A stretch of 64,000 nucleotides of DNA from Helicobacter turcicus. GTDB lineage: Bacteria > Campylobacterota > Campylobacteria > Campylobacterales > Helicobacteraceae. The first letter of the stretch is position 1, and every line of letters starts with the position of its first letter. The stretch is taken from NCBI RefSeq assembly GCF_019711685.1, contig NZ_JAIGYQ010000003.1, positions 102,519-166,518 of the forward strand, given 5' to 3'. Of this stretch, positions 42,044-51,614 are shown piece by piece. Position numbers and translations under genes: made by a program. Under the pieces are notes generated by a model. That model was not told where the DNA came from, did no database searches, and saw only the letters and a list, made by a program, of their open reading frames with translations.

Positions 42044-42943
42044 TTGGATATTTTGACATTTTTTCAGCAGTGCATTAATGGCTTAAGCTTAGGCAGTATG
42101 TATGCACTCATTGCCATTGGCTATACAATGGTGTATGGTTGTTTGCGTTTGATTAATTTCGCGCATGCAGACATTATGATGGTAGGTGCATTTTTAGTGT
42201 TTTTTGCTGTGAGTGCGTTTGAGATTCCTTTTTATGTTTCAGCGATTCTTGCGGTTATTTTGTGCGGAATCTTGGGTATTTTGATTGATAAAATTGCCTA
42301 TGCTCCTTTGCGTAGTGCACCTAGAATCTCTATGTTAATCACTGCAATTGGCGTGAGTTTCTTTTTGGAGAATGTGTTTAATGTGTTTTTTGGCTCTACG
42401 CCTAGATTTTTTAGTGCCCCAGAGTTTTTTATGCGACCACTCACGTTCTTTGACGTGAATTTAACGGCAATTACAATTATTGTGCCTATTGTTACGCTTT
42501 TGCTTCTTATTTTTCTTTTACGCTTTTTGTATTATACAAAACAAGGAATGGCGATTCGCGCAAGTGCATTTGATATTAATACGGTGCGTTTAATGGGGAT
42601 TAATGTTAATACAATCATTGCGCTTGTATTTGCTATTGGTAGTATGCTAGCGGGGATTGGTGGAATCTTTTATACGATTTCTTATCCAACAATTGAGCCT
42701 CTAATGGGTGTTTTGATTGGTTTAAAAGCCTTTGCAGCTGCTGTTCTTGGAGGGATTGGGAGTGTTGGTGGCGCGGTGCTTGGGGGATTTATTTTGGGTT
42801 TTACGGAAGTGATGGCAGTTGCGCTATTTCCTGAGCTTGGTGGTTATAAAGATGCGTTTGCATTTTTATTCTTAATTTTAGTTCTATTGTTCCGCCCTAT
42901 TGGAATTATGGGTGATTGGCGTTTAGAGAAAAGTCGTTTCTAG
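42044..42943 (+). CDS. livH: Branched-chain amino-acid ABC permease LivH
   Basis: Eight or so membrane segments. Typical LivH start FFQQCINGLSLGSMYALIAIGYTMVYG and the domain LVFAIGSMLAGIGGIFYTI. 299 aa. The best start is TTG 42044, since no ATG fits and the ribosome site is weak; translation may depend on coupling to livJ, 20 bases upstream. Confidence 0.92.
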   Translation: MDILTFFQQCINGLSLGSMYALIAIGYTMVYGCLRLINFAHADIMMVGAFLVFFAVSAFEIPFYVSAILAVILCGILGILIDKIAYAPLRSAPRISMLITAIGVSFFLENVFNVFFGSTPRFFSAPEFFMRPLTFFDVNLTAITIIVPIVTLLLLIFLLRFLYYTKQGMAIRASAFDINTVRLMGINVNTIIALVFAIGSMLAGIGGIFYTISYPTIEPLMGVLIGLKAFAAAVLGGIGSVGGAVLGGFILGFTEVMAVALFPELGGYKDAFAFLFLILVLLFRPIGIMGDWRLEKSRF

Positions 42944-42952
42944 GGGTTTGCG

Positions 42953-44137
42953 ATGGTTAAAACTTTGTATGTAAAAGCTCCGATGATAGCGACTTTGGGA
43001 TTCCATATATGCTTATACATTTGTGCAATTTGTGTAATTTTTACTGCGCAGAGTTTGCTTGGAGATTACGCACTTAGAATTTTTAATAATATTTTGATTT
43101 TTATTATTTTAGCAGTGAGTTATAATCTCATCAATGGAGTTACTGGACAGCTCTCATTAGAGCCAAATGGATTTGTCGCCATTGGTGCGTATATCACAGC
43201 ATTAATGCTTTTAGATGAGGATTTAAAATGGAGTATGTTTCAGCTAAGCGATCCACATCCTTTTGTCCTTAGTCTATATAGTGAGTTGCTACCAGCACTT
43301 TTTTGCAGTGGCTTAGTGGCGGCTGTTATTGCAATTTTGCTCTCTTTTCCAGTGTTTCGTGTGCGCGGAGATTATTTAGCTATTGTTACGCTTGGCTTTG
43401 GATTTATCATTAAGATTCTAGCAATTAATAATCCGCAATGGACAAATGGTGCGATTGGCTTAAATGAGATTCCAAATAATCACGATTCCGTGGTGGGCTA
43501 CATTGAGCAAGCTTTGTTCGCACTAGGCAGTGGAGATTCTACATTAAGCGGGTTTTTCCATTATCTTTATACCCATGCATTTGCTAATGGTGCGAATATA
43601 ACAGTGTTTTTTTGGAGTGGGATTTTTGCCACTGCATCTGTTATTTTAATCTTACAAATTGTGTATTCTAAGTATGGACGCGCAATGAAGGCTGTAAGAG
43701 ATGATGAAGATGCTGCTATTGCTATGGGGATTAATACTTTTAAAATAAAAACTTTTGCCTTTAGCACAAGTGCGTTTTTAGAAGGAGTTGGTGGCGGACT
43801 TATGGCAGTTTGGCTAACAACTATTGATCCAAAGATTTTTGGCTTTGAGCTAACGTTCCAGCTTTTAATCATTATTGTGCTTGGTGGCTTAGGTAGCACA
43901 ACAGGAGCGATTTTGGGTGCAATTTTGGTTGTTGGTGGAGGTGAGTGGTTGAGATTCTTAGATCAGCCTTTAATATTCTTTAATACAGATTTTGGCTCAT
44001 ATCCTGGTCTTAGAATGGTATTTTTCTCGGTGATTTTGCTTAGTATTATGCTTTTTGCAAGAGAGGGGATTATGGGTAAAAATGAACTTTGGGATTTACA
44101 TCCTACAAAGATAAGATGGTTTAAAAGAAGGCAGTGA
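42953..44137 (+). CDS. livM: Branched-chain amino-acid ABC permease LivM
   Basis: Inner-membrane permease, about ten segments. Core motif NLINGVTGQLSLEPNGFVAIGAY, then FPVFRVRGDYLAIVTLGFGFI, and the EAA-like coupling segment GRAMKAVRDDEDAAIAMGIN. 394 aa, with a longer middle loop (near 150-220) than E. coli LivM. Its TGA shares a base with the livG ATG. Confidence 0.93.
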   Translation: MVKTLYVKAPMIATLGFHICLYICAICVIFTAQSLLGDYALRIFNNILIFIILAVSYNLINGVTGQLSLEPNGFVAIGAYITALMLLDEDLKWSMFQLSDPHPFVLSLYSELLPALFCSGLVAAVIAILLSFPVFRVRGDYLAIVTLGFGFIIKILAINNPQWTNGAIGLNEIPNNHDSVVGYIEQALFALGSGDSTLSGFFHYLYTHAFANGANITVFFWSGIFATASVILILQIVYSKYGRAMKAVRDDEDAAIAMGINTFKIKTFAFSTSAFLEGVGGGLMAVWLTTIDPKIFGFELTFQLLIIIVLGGLGSTTGAILGAILVVGGGEWLRFLDQPLIFFNTDFGSYPGLRMVFFSVILLSIMLFAREGIMGKNELWDLHPTKIRWFKRRQ

Positions 44138-44907
44138 TGATTTTAGAGGTTGAAAATGTCAGCATTGCCTTTGGTGGTTTAAAAGCAATTGATAACGTAA
44201 GTTTTAAGGTAGAATCTAAACAGATTTTTGGACTTATTGGTCCAAATGGAGCGGGCAAAACAACAATGTTTAATATCATTACCGCAAACTACAAGCCAAA
44301 CTCTGGTAAAGTAACTTTCCTTAGTAAGAATATTTCACGTTATAAACCAAATACGATTGTAAATTTAGGTATTGCTCGCACTTTTCAAAATATTCGCCTC
44401 TTTAGCTCTATGAGTGTGCTAGATAATGTGCTAATTGGTTTGCACAATGACGCAAAATACAGCTTTTTTGAAGCAGCATTTCGTGTTGGACGCTATTTTA
44501 AAGAGGAGAGACGCATTAAAGAACGTGCAGAGTGGCTTTTAGACTATATGGGTTTAGGCGATAAAATATATCTAAATGCTAGTGGATTAAGTTATGGAGA
44601 TTGTCGTAAAGTAGAGATTGCAAGGGCATTAGCGACAAATCCAAAACTTCTATTGCTTGATGAGCCAGCAGCTGGAATGAATCCAAAAGAAACAAAAGAG
44701 TTAAGTGAATTGATTTTCAAAATGCAAAAAGATTTTGATTTAAGTGTGCTATTAATAGAGCATGACATGCCTTTTGTTAATGCGTTATGTGAGCAAGTTT
44801 TGGTGCTAGATTATGGTAAAAAACTCTTTTGCGGAACGCCACAAGAAGCAATTAATAATGCAGAGGTGATTGCTGCGTATTTAGGGGATTTTTATGCTAC
44901 AAGTTGA
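44137..44907 (+). CDS. livG: Branched-chain amino-acid ABC ATPase LivG
   Basis: Walker A GPNGAGKTT, signature LSYGDCRKVEIARAL, Walker B LLLLDEPAAGMNP. The typical LivG C-terminal helix (IAAYLG) is present. AAGG is 5 bases before the ATG at 44137, so I prefer it to the GTG at 44134. 256 aa. Confidence 0.93.
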   Translation: MILEVENVSIAFGGLKAIDNVSFKVESKQIFGLIGPNGAGKTTMFNIITANYKPNSGKVTFLSKNISRYKPNTIVNLGIARTFQNIRLFSSMSVLDNVLIGLHNDAKYSFFEAAFRVGRYFKEERRIKERAEWLLDYMGLGDKIYLNASGLSYGDCRKVEIARALATNPKLLLLDEPAAGMNPKETKELSELIFKMQKDFDLSVLLIEHDMPFVNALCEQVLVLDYGKKLFCGTPQEAINNAEVIAAYLGDFYATS

Positions 44908-45589
44908 GAATTTAGAAGTGCATTATGGCTTGATTGCTGGGCTAAAGGGCATAAGTTTTCATATTGAAGAGCATGAAATTATTACATTAATTGGGAGCAA
45001 TGGTGCTGGCAAGACTTCAAGCTTAAATGGAATCGTGCATAGCGTGAAAACTAAAGGAAAAGTATGCTTTTTTGGAGCAGATATTTCAAGAGTGCCTACT
45101 TATAAGATTGTCCAACGTGGAATCGCACTTGTGCCTGAGGGACGTCGTGTATTTACAGGACTTACCGTTGATGAGAATCTACGAATGGGTGCGTATAATA
45201 ATGATGAAAATTTTATAGTGATGCGTGAGAAAATGTATGCACTTTTTCCGCGCTTAAAAGAGCGCTATAAGCAGATTGCTAGCACGATGAGTGGAGGTGA
45301 GCAGCAAATGCTCGCAATTGCTAGGGCATTAATGAGTGAGCCTAAGCTTTTAATGCTTGATGAGCCTAGCCTTGGACTTGCACCAAAGGTTGTGGGAGAA
45401 CTTTTTGAAATCATTTTAAATTTAAAAGAAAATGGAATCACAATTTTGCTAGTGGAACAAAACGCTTTTGCAGCACTCAAGGTTGCAGATAGAGCGTATG
45501 TGCTAGAGAATGGCAAGATTGTAATGGAGGATTTAGCAAAAAATATGCTAGAGAATAAGGAGATTAAGAAACGCTATTTGGGAGGCTGA
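44894..45589 (+). CDS. livF: Branched-chain amino-acid ABC ATPase LivF
   Basis: Walker A GSNGAGKTS, signature MSGGEQQMLAIARAL, Walker B LMLDEPSLGLAP, and the LivF-typical RGIALVPEGRRVF. 231 aa. Overlaps livG by 14 bases. Its 3' end overlaps a fragment of an antisense gene. Confidence 0.94.
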   Translation: MLQVENLEVHYGLIAGLKGISFHIEEHEIITLIGSNGAGKTSSLNGIVHSVKTKGKVCFFGADISRVPTYKIVQRGIALVPEGRRVFTGLTVDENLRMGAYNNDENFIVMREKMYALFPRLKERYKQIASTMSGGEQQMLAIARALMSEPKLLMLDEPSLGLAPKVVGELFEIILNLKENGITILLVEQNAFAALKVADRAYVLENGKIVMEDLAKNMLENKEIKKRYLGG

Positions 45590-45847
45590 TAAGTGTTTTT
45601 TGTGTGCTGTAATGTCTTTGATAGCTTTGTTGCAATCTTCAAAAATTGCCCTATATTCAAGCTCATAGTTAAAGCAAGAAAGCTTTGTTGTTATAATTGT
45701 TGGTAGATTCTCTTTAATGTCTTCAATTTTATAAGTTAAAAGTTTATTTATATATTGCACTTGATAGATTTTTCCATCATAATCATTTGGGATTAATTTT
45801 AAATTCAATGCACTCACCATAGTGGAGTTTGCATAATGTGCCCACAT
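45548..45847 (-). pseudogene. Fragment of a DUF2971-like gene
   Basis: The translation begins MWAHYANSTM, close to the conserved WxHYA(D/N) box of DUF2971 proteins, and has a second block FNYELEYRAIFEDC typical of the family. The usual N-terminal part (about 80-100 residues) is missing; a TGA stop lies in frame 7 codons before the ATG. The 3' end overlaps livF. It looks like a decayed gene, which suggests an old insertion or deletion event here. DUF2971 proteins are of unknown function and common in accessory DNA. Confidence 0.55.
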
Positions 45848-45997
45848 TAAATTTAAGTTTGTCCTTCACTTGCTAGTGAGAAAGAGCAAATTTTTCTTTC
45901 TTTTTGTTTATAAGACTTCTTTAATATTTTCTTATAGAAATAATCCCTTTAAAGATGATACCAATAGAAATTTGCATTAAGATTTTAATCAAAATAA

Positions 45998-46018
45998 TTA
46001 TAGAAAACTTTTCTATAA
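45998..46018. promoter_or_regulatory. Perfect 10-bp palindrome, operator-like
   Basis: TTATAGAAAA and TTTTCTATAA around a single C. The loop is too short for an RNA hairpin at full length, so a dimeric repressor site is possible. It sits 9 bases before the ATG of the 30-codon ORF. Confidence 0.35.
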
Positions 46019-46533
46019 GAATAATTATGATAAATCTACCTAGTATCACAGAAGAAGAAAAAGTATTTTTAGGTAATATTGCAAAAAATATTAAAGAAAA
46101 ATGCTTTAAAAAGCATTAGTTAATTAGAAGTTGTGCTCTCTATTAGGCAATATTCGGGTGGATTTTATGCAAATATGGAAAACAATGCGCATAGCAAACA
46201 TTTTAATTTGCTGCATTTATCTAAGCTTTCACACCTTTTTAATGTGATGTTAGAGATTTTTTGCTCACTAGGAGTTTTTGATTCTATAGGAAAAAATATT
46301 AAAAAATATGAATATTTATATAAAATTTTTAAAAATAAAATTTTATTTTTGTAAGAATTATTAAGGTCGTGTTGAGGCGGAATAAGCACTTTTGATTAGA
46401 ATCGTTAAGATAATTTGTAAGGGAAGGTTAAAAACGCGTTTAAAAGAGACTTCTAATTGCTTGTGTCTTAATGCTAATGATTTGTAATTTTCTATTAGCA
46501 GCAAGTTTTGCGCAGGTTTTGATATTTTGTATC

Positions 46534-46562
46534 TCTTAAGAGCAAGAGTTCTTGCCTTAAGA
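46534..46562 (-). terminator. Hairpin downstream of icd
   Basis: A 13-bp stem with one bulged base, TCTTAAGAGCAAGA against TCTTGCCTTAAGA, 13 bases beyond the icd stop. No T-run follows, so it may protect the mRNA end rather than terminate. Confidence 0.5.
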
Positions 46563-46575
46563 AATGCGTTTAATG

Positions 46576-48774
46576 CTATTTGATTTTTGCAAGGATTGCA
46601 TTAAAAGTTGCGCTTGGGCGCATAATTTGATTACACTTTGTATCATCAAGCTTATAATATCCACCTAAATCCAATTTAACGCCTTGCGCATTGATAAACT
46701 CTTGGTAGATTTTATCTGCATTTGCGCTTAATTCTGCAAAGATTTCTTTGAAGAAGCTTTGTAATGTAGAGTCCTGACTGTTGTTTGCTAGAGCTTGTGT
46801 GAAATACAGAGAAAGATAGAAGTGGCTTGTTCTGTTATCGTCTTCTTTTACTTTACGTGAAGGAGCTTTGTTGTTATTTAGCCACTCACCAATTGCAACA
46901 TCAAGGGAATCTGCAAGGATTTGCGCTTCTTTTTTGCCTGTTTTTTGCGCATAGAATTCTAAGCTTGCTTGTAGAGCTAAAAACTCTCCCAAGCTATCCC
47001 AACGCAAGTGGTTTTCCTCTACAAGCTGTTCAACTTGTTTTGGCGCACTTCCACCAGCTCCTGTTTCAAACATTGCCCCACCATTTAGCATTGGCACAAC
47101 AGAGAGCATTTTTGCACTTGTCCCTAGCTCTAGGATTGGGAATAAATCTGTCAAATAATCCCTTAAAACATTTCCTGTAATAGAAATCGCATCTTTTCCA
47201 GAGCGAATTAATTTTAGGGATTCCAAACATGCTTCTTTTGGTGCTAGAATTGCAATATCTTTGCCTTTTTCCTTTAATCTTGCTTGGACTAAGTCTGCCA
47301 TAATTTTGTTACTTGGACGTTTTGAATCTAGCCAAAAAATTGCCTTATTTCCTGTTAAGTCTGCACGTTCAATTCCTAAGTCAATCCAGTTTTGCACAGC
47401 ATCAAACTTCGCTGTGTTTGCGCGATAGATATCCCCCTTTTCTACACTATGTTCTAGAAGCGTGTTGCCTTCTGCATCTGTGATTTTAAAGATTCCATCT
47501 TCTTTTGCGATAAAAGTTTTATCATGCGAACCGTATTCTTGAGCTTTTTTTGCCATTAAGCCGACATTTGAAACGCTGCCTAGCTTACTTGGGTCTAGTG
47601 TGCCATTTGTGTGTAAATCCTCTAGCACAGCTTCATAAATAGTTGCGTAGGTTTTATCGGGGATTAGTGCGTTTGTGTCGCATTCTTTGCCCTCTTTATC
47701 CCATAATCTTGCACCATTTTTTAGCATTGCAGGCATAGAGGCATCTACAATTACATCACTTGGAACATGGAGGTTTGTGATTCCTTTGTCAGAATTTACC
47801 ATTGAAAGAGGGGCGCTTTTTTCTAAAATTGCATTATAAGCTGCTAAGATTTCAGCTTTTTTTGGACTATTTTCAATTTTTGCTAAAAGCTCACTAATGC
47901 CGTTGTTTGGATTAACCCCTAGATTGTGAAGTTCCTCGCCAAAAGTGTCAAATAATTCTTTAAAATATACACTTACTGCATGTCCGAAAATTACTGGGTC
48001 GCTTACTTTCATCATTGTGGCTTTAAGATGTAAAGAAAGCAGAATGTTCTCATTTTTGCATATTTCAATTTGTTTTGCATAGAATGCTCTAAGTGCTTTT
48101 ACGCTCATAAAAGTTGCATCCAAAATTTCGTTTTTATCAAGCTTTAAATTCTCTTTTAGAATCTCTCTTCCATTTGTTCCTATAAATTCAATGCTTGCTG
48201 TGGTGGAATCTTTGATTAAAACAGCTTTTTCATTATCAAAGAAATCACCTTTTGTAATGTAAGAAACACGTGTTTTAGAGTTTTTATTAAAAGGAGTGAT
48301 TTTATAAGGATTCCTTTTAGCATATTCTTTGACTGCTTTTGTGCAACGCCTATCGGAGTTTCCTTGACGAAGAACGGGATTTACCGCAGAGCCTAAGACT
48401 TTTTGGTATTTTTCTTTAATTGCTTTTTCTTCAGCGTTACTAGGGTCATCTGGAAAATTTGGAATCGCAAAACCTTTGCTTTGCAATTCTTTGATAGTTG
48501 CTTTAAGCTGTGGAATAGAAGCAGAGATATTTGGCGTCTTGATTAGGTTTGCATCAGGCTTATTTACAAGCTCACCTAATTCTTTTAAAGTATCCTTAAC
48601 TTTTTGGGAATCTTGTAGAGACTCTGGAAATTGTGCTAATACACGCGCAGAGAGTGAAATGTCAGAAGTTTCAACTGGGATTCCAACCTTGCCTAAAAAT
48701 GCCTGAACAATAGGCAAAAAAGAGTAAGTAGCAAGGGCTGGGGATTCATCGGTTAATGTGTAAGTGATTTTCAT
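46576..48774 (-). CDS. icd: Isocitrate dehydrogenase (NADP), monomeric type
   Basis: TCA-cycle enzyme that makes 2-oxoglutarate and NADPH. 732 aa, the size of the large monomeric IDH family; H. pylori has the smaller dimeric enzyme, while C. jejuni has the monomer. Hallmarks: MKITYTLTDESPALATYSFLP start, RQGNSDRRCTKAVKEYAK, MPAMLKNGARLWDKEGKE, GTLDPSKLGSVSNVGLMAKKAQEYGSHDKTF (read in parts) and ETGAGGSAPKQVEQL. A single gene with its own extended -10 box. Confidence 0.95.
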   Translation of the reverse strand: MKITYTLTDESPALATYSFLPIVQAFLGKVGIPVETSDISLSARVLAQFPESLQDSQKVKDTLKELGELVNKPDANLIKTPNISASIPQLKATIKELQSKGFAIPNFPDDPSNAEEKAIKEKYQKVLGSAVNPVLRQGNSDRRCTKAVKEYAKRNPYKITPFNKNSKTRVSYITKGDFFDNEKAVLIKDSTTASIEFIGTNGREILKENLKLDKNEILDATFMSVKALRAFYAKQIEICKNENILLSLHLKATMMKVSDPVIFGHAVSVYFKELFDTFGEELHNLGVNPNNGISELLAKIENSPKKAEILAAYNAILEKSAPLSMVNSDKGITNLHVPSDVIVDASMPAMLKNGARLWDKEGKECDTNALIPDKTYATIYEAVLEDLHTNGTLDPSKLGSVSNVGLMAKKAQEYGSHDKTFIAKEDGIFKITDAEGNTLLEHSVEKGDIYRANTAKFDAVQNWIDLGIERADLTGNKAIFWLDSKRPSNKIMADLVQARLKEKGKDIAILAPKEACLESLKLIRSGKDAISITGNVLRDYLTDLFPILELGTSAKMLSVVPMLNGGAMFETGAGGSAPKQVEQLVEENHLRWDSLGEFLALQASLEFYAQKTGKKEAQILADSLDVAIGEWLNNNKAPSRKVKEDDNRTSHFYLSLYFTQALANNSQDSTLQSFFKEIFAELSANADKIYQEFINAQGVKLDLGGYYKLDDTKCNQIMRPSATFNAILAKIK

Positions 48775-48808
48775 TTTGGATTCCTTTATGATGTTGTGTT
48801 TGCCTTAG

Positions 48809-48814
48809 AGTATA
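48809..48814 (-). promoter_or_regulatory. -10 box of icd
   Basis: TGC-TATACT on the minus strand, 34 bases before the ATG. Confidence 0.55.
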
Positions 48815-48993
48815 GCAAACAATCTTGCAAAATTGGATAATTTTAGTCAAGATTTGTTTTACTTTTTTGAAATTTTTACATTATGTTGCACTTTGTAAAA
48901 TTTGTCTAGTAACATGCGTGATTCTTAGATTTTTGATTTTCATTTAAGATTATTATACAATGCGCGTTTTACTAAAATTTTTTGGAAAGAGTG

Positions 48994-49728
48994 ATGAAAA
49001 AAATTGCATTAAGATTATTGTGTGTGGCAGGACTCTTTAGTTTTGCGTTTGGAAATTTTGAGACAAATTTCAAAAAGAGCATTAAAGAACTTGCAAATAT
49101 TGATGTGGAAATTCAAGTTAAAAAGCAACTTAAAAGTTTTAATGGTGAGTATTTTGTAATTGGGCGCACAACAAGCGGTGATATTTTTCCTGTGATTGTG
49201 AGTAAAGATGGAAAACATTTTATTGGGCTTAGTAGTGTTATGAATTTTAGCAAAGATGATTCTAAAATGATTATGGAAGAGATTAATAGGGCTGGTGAAG
49301 CAAAGATGAAAGCTGACGCAAAGGAGCTTAAGAAGCTTTTTTCTGGTTTTAAAGAGAGTGATTTTGTAACGCTTAGAGGTGAGGGGGAAAATCTACCTAC
49401 AAAGATTGTTGTAACCGACCCAGATTGTCCGTATTGTAGAAAGCATATGGAGAGTGTGGAATCCCAACTTAAAGATACAAATATTAAACTAATTTTTGCC
49501 CCTGTCCATGATGAAAATGCTTTTATTAAGGCGCAGTTGATTTTAAATGCGTGTGCAAAAGCAAAGGATAATGCTAAAAAGATTGCGATTTTACGCAAAT
49601 ATTATAGTGATATTAAACTTAGTGAAAAAGAGAAAAAAACAGACATTACGCAAGTGAAATTCACAGCAGAGAAAATCTTTGGTAATGGTTTAATTAATGG
49701 TGTGCCATTTATTTTTGAACTTGATTAG
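48994..49728 (+). CDS. Periplasmic disulfide isomerase, DsbC/DsbG-like
   Basis: Signal peptide MKKIALRLLCVAGLFSFAFG. The thioredoxin domain is C-terminal, with CPYC in VTDPDCPYCRKHMES (near residue 145) and a cis-proline loop INGVPFIFELD at the very end. The N-terminal half (30-110) is a possible dimerisation region like that of DsbC. 244 aa. ATG 48994 follows GGAAAGAG. It stands two bases before mlaE, so it may be co-transcribed with the lipid transporter. Confidence 0.82.
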   Translation: MKKIALRLLCVAGLFSFAFGNFETNFKKSIKELANIDVEIQVKKQLKSFNGEYFVIGRTTSGDIFPVIVSKDGKHFIGLSSVMNFSKDDSKMIMEEINRAGEAKMKADAKELKKLFSGFKESDFVTLRGEGENLPTKIVVTDPDCPYCRKHMESVESQLKDTNIKLIFAPVHDENAFIKAQLILNACAKAKDNAKKIAILRKYYSDIKLSEKEKKTDITQVKFTAEKIFGNGLINGVPFIFELD

Positions 49729-49730
49729 TC

Positions 49731-50858
49731 ATGCTAGCTAGAGTCGAGTTTGAGCCAGCACATAGGATTATTACGCTTTTTGGTATATGGGATAGAAGTG
49801 TGCCAAAATCTACGTTAAATACACTAGAATCCTTGCTTAACACTCTTTCTAAAACCTCTAAAACACAGAATCTTAGAATCCAAAAAGATTCCAGCTTTGA
49901 TTTGGATTTTTGTGGCGGAGCGGTGTTATTAAATTGGCTTGAAGCCTTAAATACGCATTGTATCTTGGAAAATACATTGCTAAATTACCCTAAAAGTGCT
50001 GAAATTTTTTCTATTTTACAGAGTAAAACTACGTTTGATAAAAAGGAATTTAGAATAAATGTGATTCAAGTCCATAAAGATACTTTGGAGATATTGAAAG
50101 CGTGGGGGAATCGCATTGTGATTTCGCTTAGCTTTTTAGGAGAGATTGTTTATCTATTTTATTGTAGTGTGCTAAACCCTAGAGATTTTCGCATTAGGGC
50201 GTTGTTTTTTCAGATTCAAGAAGCAGTAATAAAAGCTGTGCCAATTATCTCCCTTGCGTGTTTTTTGATTGGAATCGTAATTGCTTATCAAGGTAGTTTG
50301 CAGTTGCAGCAATTTGGGGCGAGTGCGCTGATTGTTGAGATGAGTGCTATGCTAACTTTGCGTGAAATGGCACCAATTATTGTGGCAATCATCATTGCAG
50401 GACGTAGTGCTTCGGCATTTAGTGCAGAGATTGGAATGATGCGTGCTACACAAGAGATTGATGCTATGCGTGTTATGGGATTTAATCCAGTGACTTTTTT
50501 AATCTTTCCGCGCATTTTTGCCTTGTTGTTTGCCTTACCTTTAGTTGTGTTTATTGCTGATATGTTTGGATTACTTGGAGGAATGCTAGTCTCGCAATTA
50601 CAACTAGGGATTAGTAGCGAGTATTTTATTGAATCTTTTTTGCAGAATGTGGAGATATACCATTTTTGGGTTGGAATGATAAAAGCTCCGTTTTTTGGGA
50701 TAATTATTGGGTTAATTGGCTGTTATCATGGATTTGCCACGCAAAAAGATACACGCAGTATTGGTGTGCATACAACAAAAAGTGTCGTGGAGTCTATTTT
50801 TTTGGTGATTGCTTTTGATGCTTTATGTTCGGTGTTATTCACGCAAATAGGCTGGTAA
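49731..50858 (+). CDS. mlaE: Lipid-asymmetry ABC transporter permease MlaE
   Basis: 375 aa, longer than E. coli MlaE (260) because of an N-terminal STAS-like domain (residues 1-120). The permease part has the MlaE core: LACFLIGIVIAYQGSLQLQ, LTLREMAPIIVAIIIAGRSASAFSAEIGMM, and DAMRVMGFNPVTFLIFPR. The gene order mlaE-mlaF-mlaD-lipoprotein is a standard Mla cluster, moving phospholipid between outer and inner membrane. Confidence 0.93.
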   Translation: MLARVEFEPAHRIITLFGIWDRSVPKSTLNTLESLLNTLSKTSKTQNLRIQKDSSFDLDFCGGAVLLNWLEALNTHCILENTLLNYPKSAEIFSILQSKTTFDKKEFRINVIQVHKDTLEILKAWGNRIVISLSFLGEIVYLFYCSVLNPRDFRIRALFFQIQEAVIKAVPIISLACFLIGIVIAYQGSLQLQQFGASALIVEMSAMLTLREMAPIIVAIIIAGRSASAFSAEIGMMRATQEIDAMRVMGFNPVTFLIFPRIFALLFALPLVVFIADMFGLLGGMLVSQLQLGISSEYFIESFLQNVEIYHFWVGMIKAPFFGIIIGLIGCYHGFATQKDTRSIGVHTTKSVVESIFLVIAFDALCSVLFTQIGW

Positions 50859-50859
50859 T

Positions 50860-51606
50860 ATGGAGTCTAAAATTACAGAATCTGTCGTGGAGGTGCGCAA
50901 TCTTACTACAAGCTATAAAGAACGTATTATCCAAGATAATATCTCTTTTAGGATTTATAAAGGGGAAATTTTTGCGCTACTTGGAGGTAGTGGAAGTGGT
51001 AAAAGCACGCTCTTAAATACAATGATTTTTCTAAAAGCTCCAACACATGGAGAAGTGCGGATTTTGGGCAAAAATATATGGAGTTTAAGCCCCGAAGCTG
51101 CTTTGGAGATGAAGCTAAATTTGGGTGTTTTATTCCAATTTGGTGCGCTATTTAGCTCGCTTAACGTGTTGGAAAATATTATGCTACCTCTTAGGGAATA
51201 CACGCATTTTAGTCAAAAGAATATACAAGAACTTGCTTTTATGTGGTTAATGCGTGTGGGTTTAAAAAAGGAAGTGGCAAACTTATATCCCAATGAGCTA
51301 AGTGGTGGAATGGTTAAGCGCGTTGGGCTTGCGCGTGCATTAGCACTTAGCCCAAAAATTTTGTTTCTAGATGAGCCAACAAGCGGATTAGATCCTAGTA
51401 GTGCTAGGCATTTTGATACATTAATCACACAACTTAGGGGTTTGTTAGGTATTAGTGTGGTAATGGTTACGCATGACATGGAATCTGTAAAGGGTGTGGT
51501 AGATAGAATGATTATACTAAAGGATAAGAAAGTGTTTTTTGAGGGAAGTTTAGCAAACTTAAAGACACAAGTAGAATCCTTAGATGTATTTTTGGAGCAG
51601 ATATAG
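50860..51606 (+). CDS. mlaF: Lipid-asymmetry ABC ATPase MlaF
   Basis: Walker A GGSGSGKST, signature ELSGGMVKRVGLARAL, Walker B FLDEPTSGLDP. The GVLFQFGALFSSLNVLENI segment and the short length (248 aa) match MlaF. It begins one base after the mlaE stop. Confidence 0.93.
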   Translation: MESKITESVVEVRNLTTSYKERIIQDNISFRIYKGEIFALLGGSGSGKSTLLNTMIFLKAPTHGEVRILGKNIWSLSPEAALEMKLNLGVLFQFGALFSSLNVLENIMLPLREYTHFSQKNIQELAFMWLMRVGLKKEVANLYPNELSGGMVKRVGLARALALSPKILFLDEPTSGLDPSSARHFDTLITQLRGLLGISVVMVTHDMESVKGVVDRMIILKDKKVFFEGSLANLKTQVESLDVFLEQI

Positions 51607-51614
51607 GAGGTTTT

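Larger units (their letters stand above)
45848..46575. other. Gene-poor segment between livF and icd
   Basis: Mainly non-coding. Contents: a 30-codon ORF at 46027-46119 (MINLPSITEEEKVFLGN...) with no ribosome site; a 73-codon ORF at 46133-46354 with odd composition and an opposite-strand ORF across it, neither convincing; a palindrome at 45998-46018; and an icd-side hairpin at 46534-46562. With the DUF2971 fragment it reads as a decayed insertion site. Confidence 0.45.

Noticed and set aside
46133..46354. 73-codon ORF in the livF-icd gap
   Set aside because: No ribosome site, a strongly AT-driven C-terminus, an equally long ORF on the opposite strand, and no recognisable family; kept only as part of the gap description.
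49113..49598. 161-codon open frame antisense to the DsbC-like gene
   Set aside because: The opposite frame has a signal peptide and CPYC motif; this one is low-complexity Ser/Leu sequence without a ribosome site.
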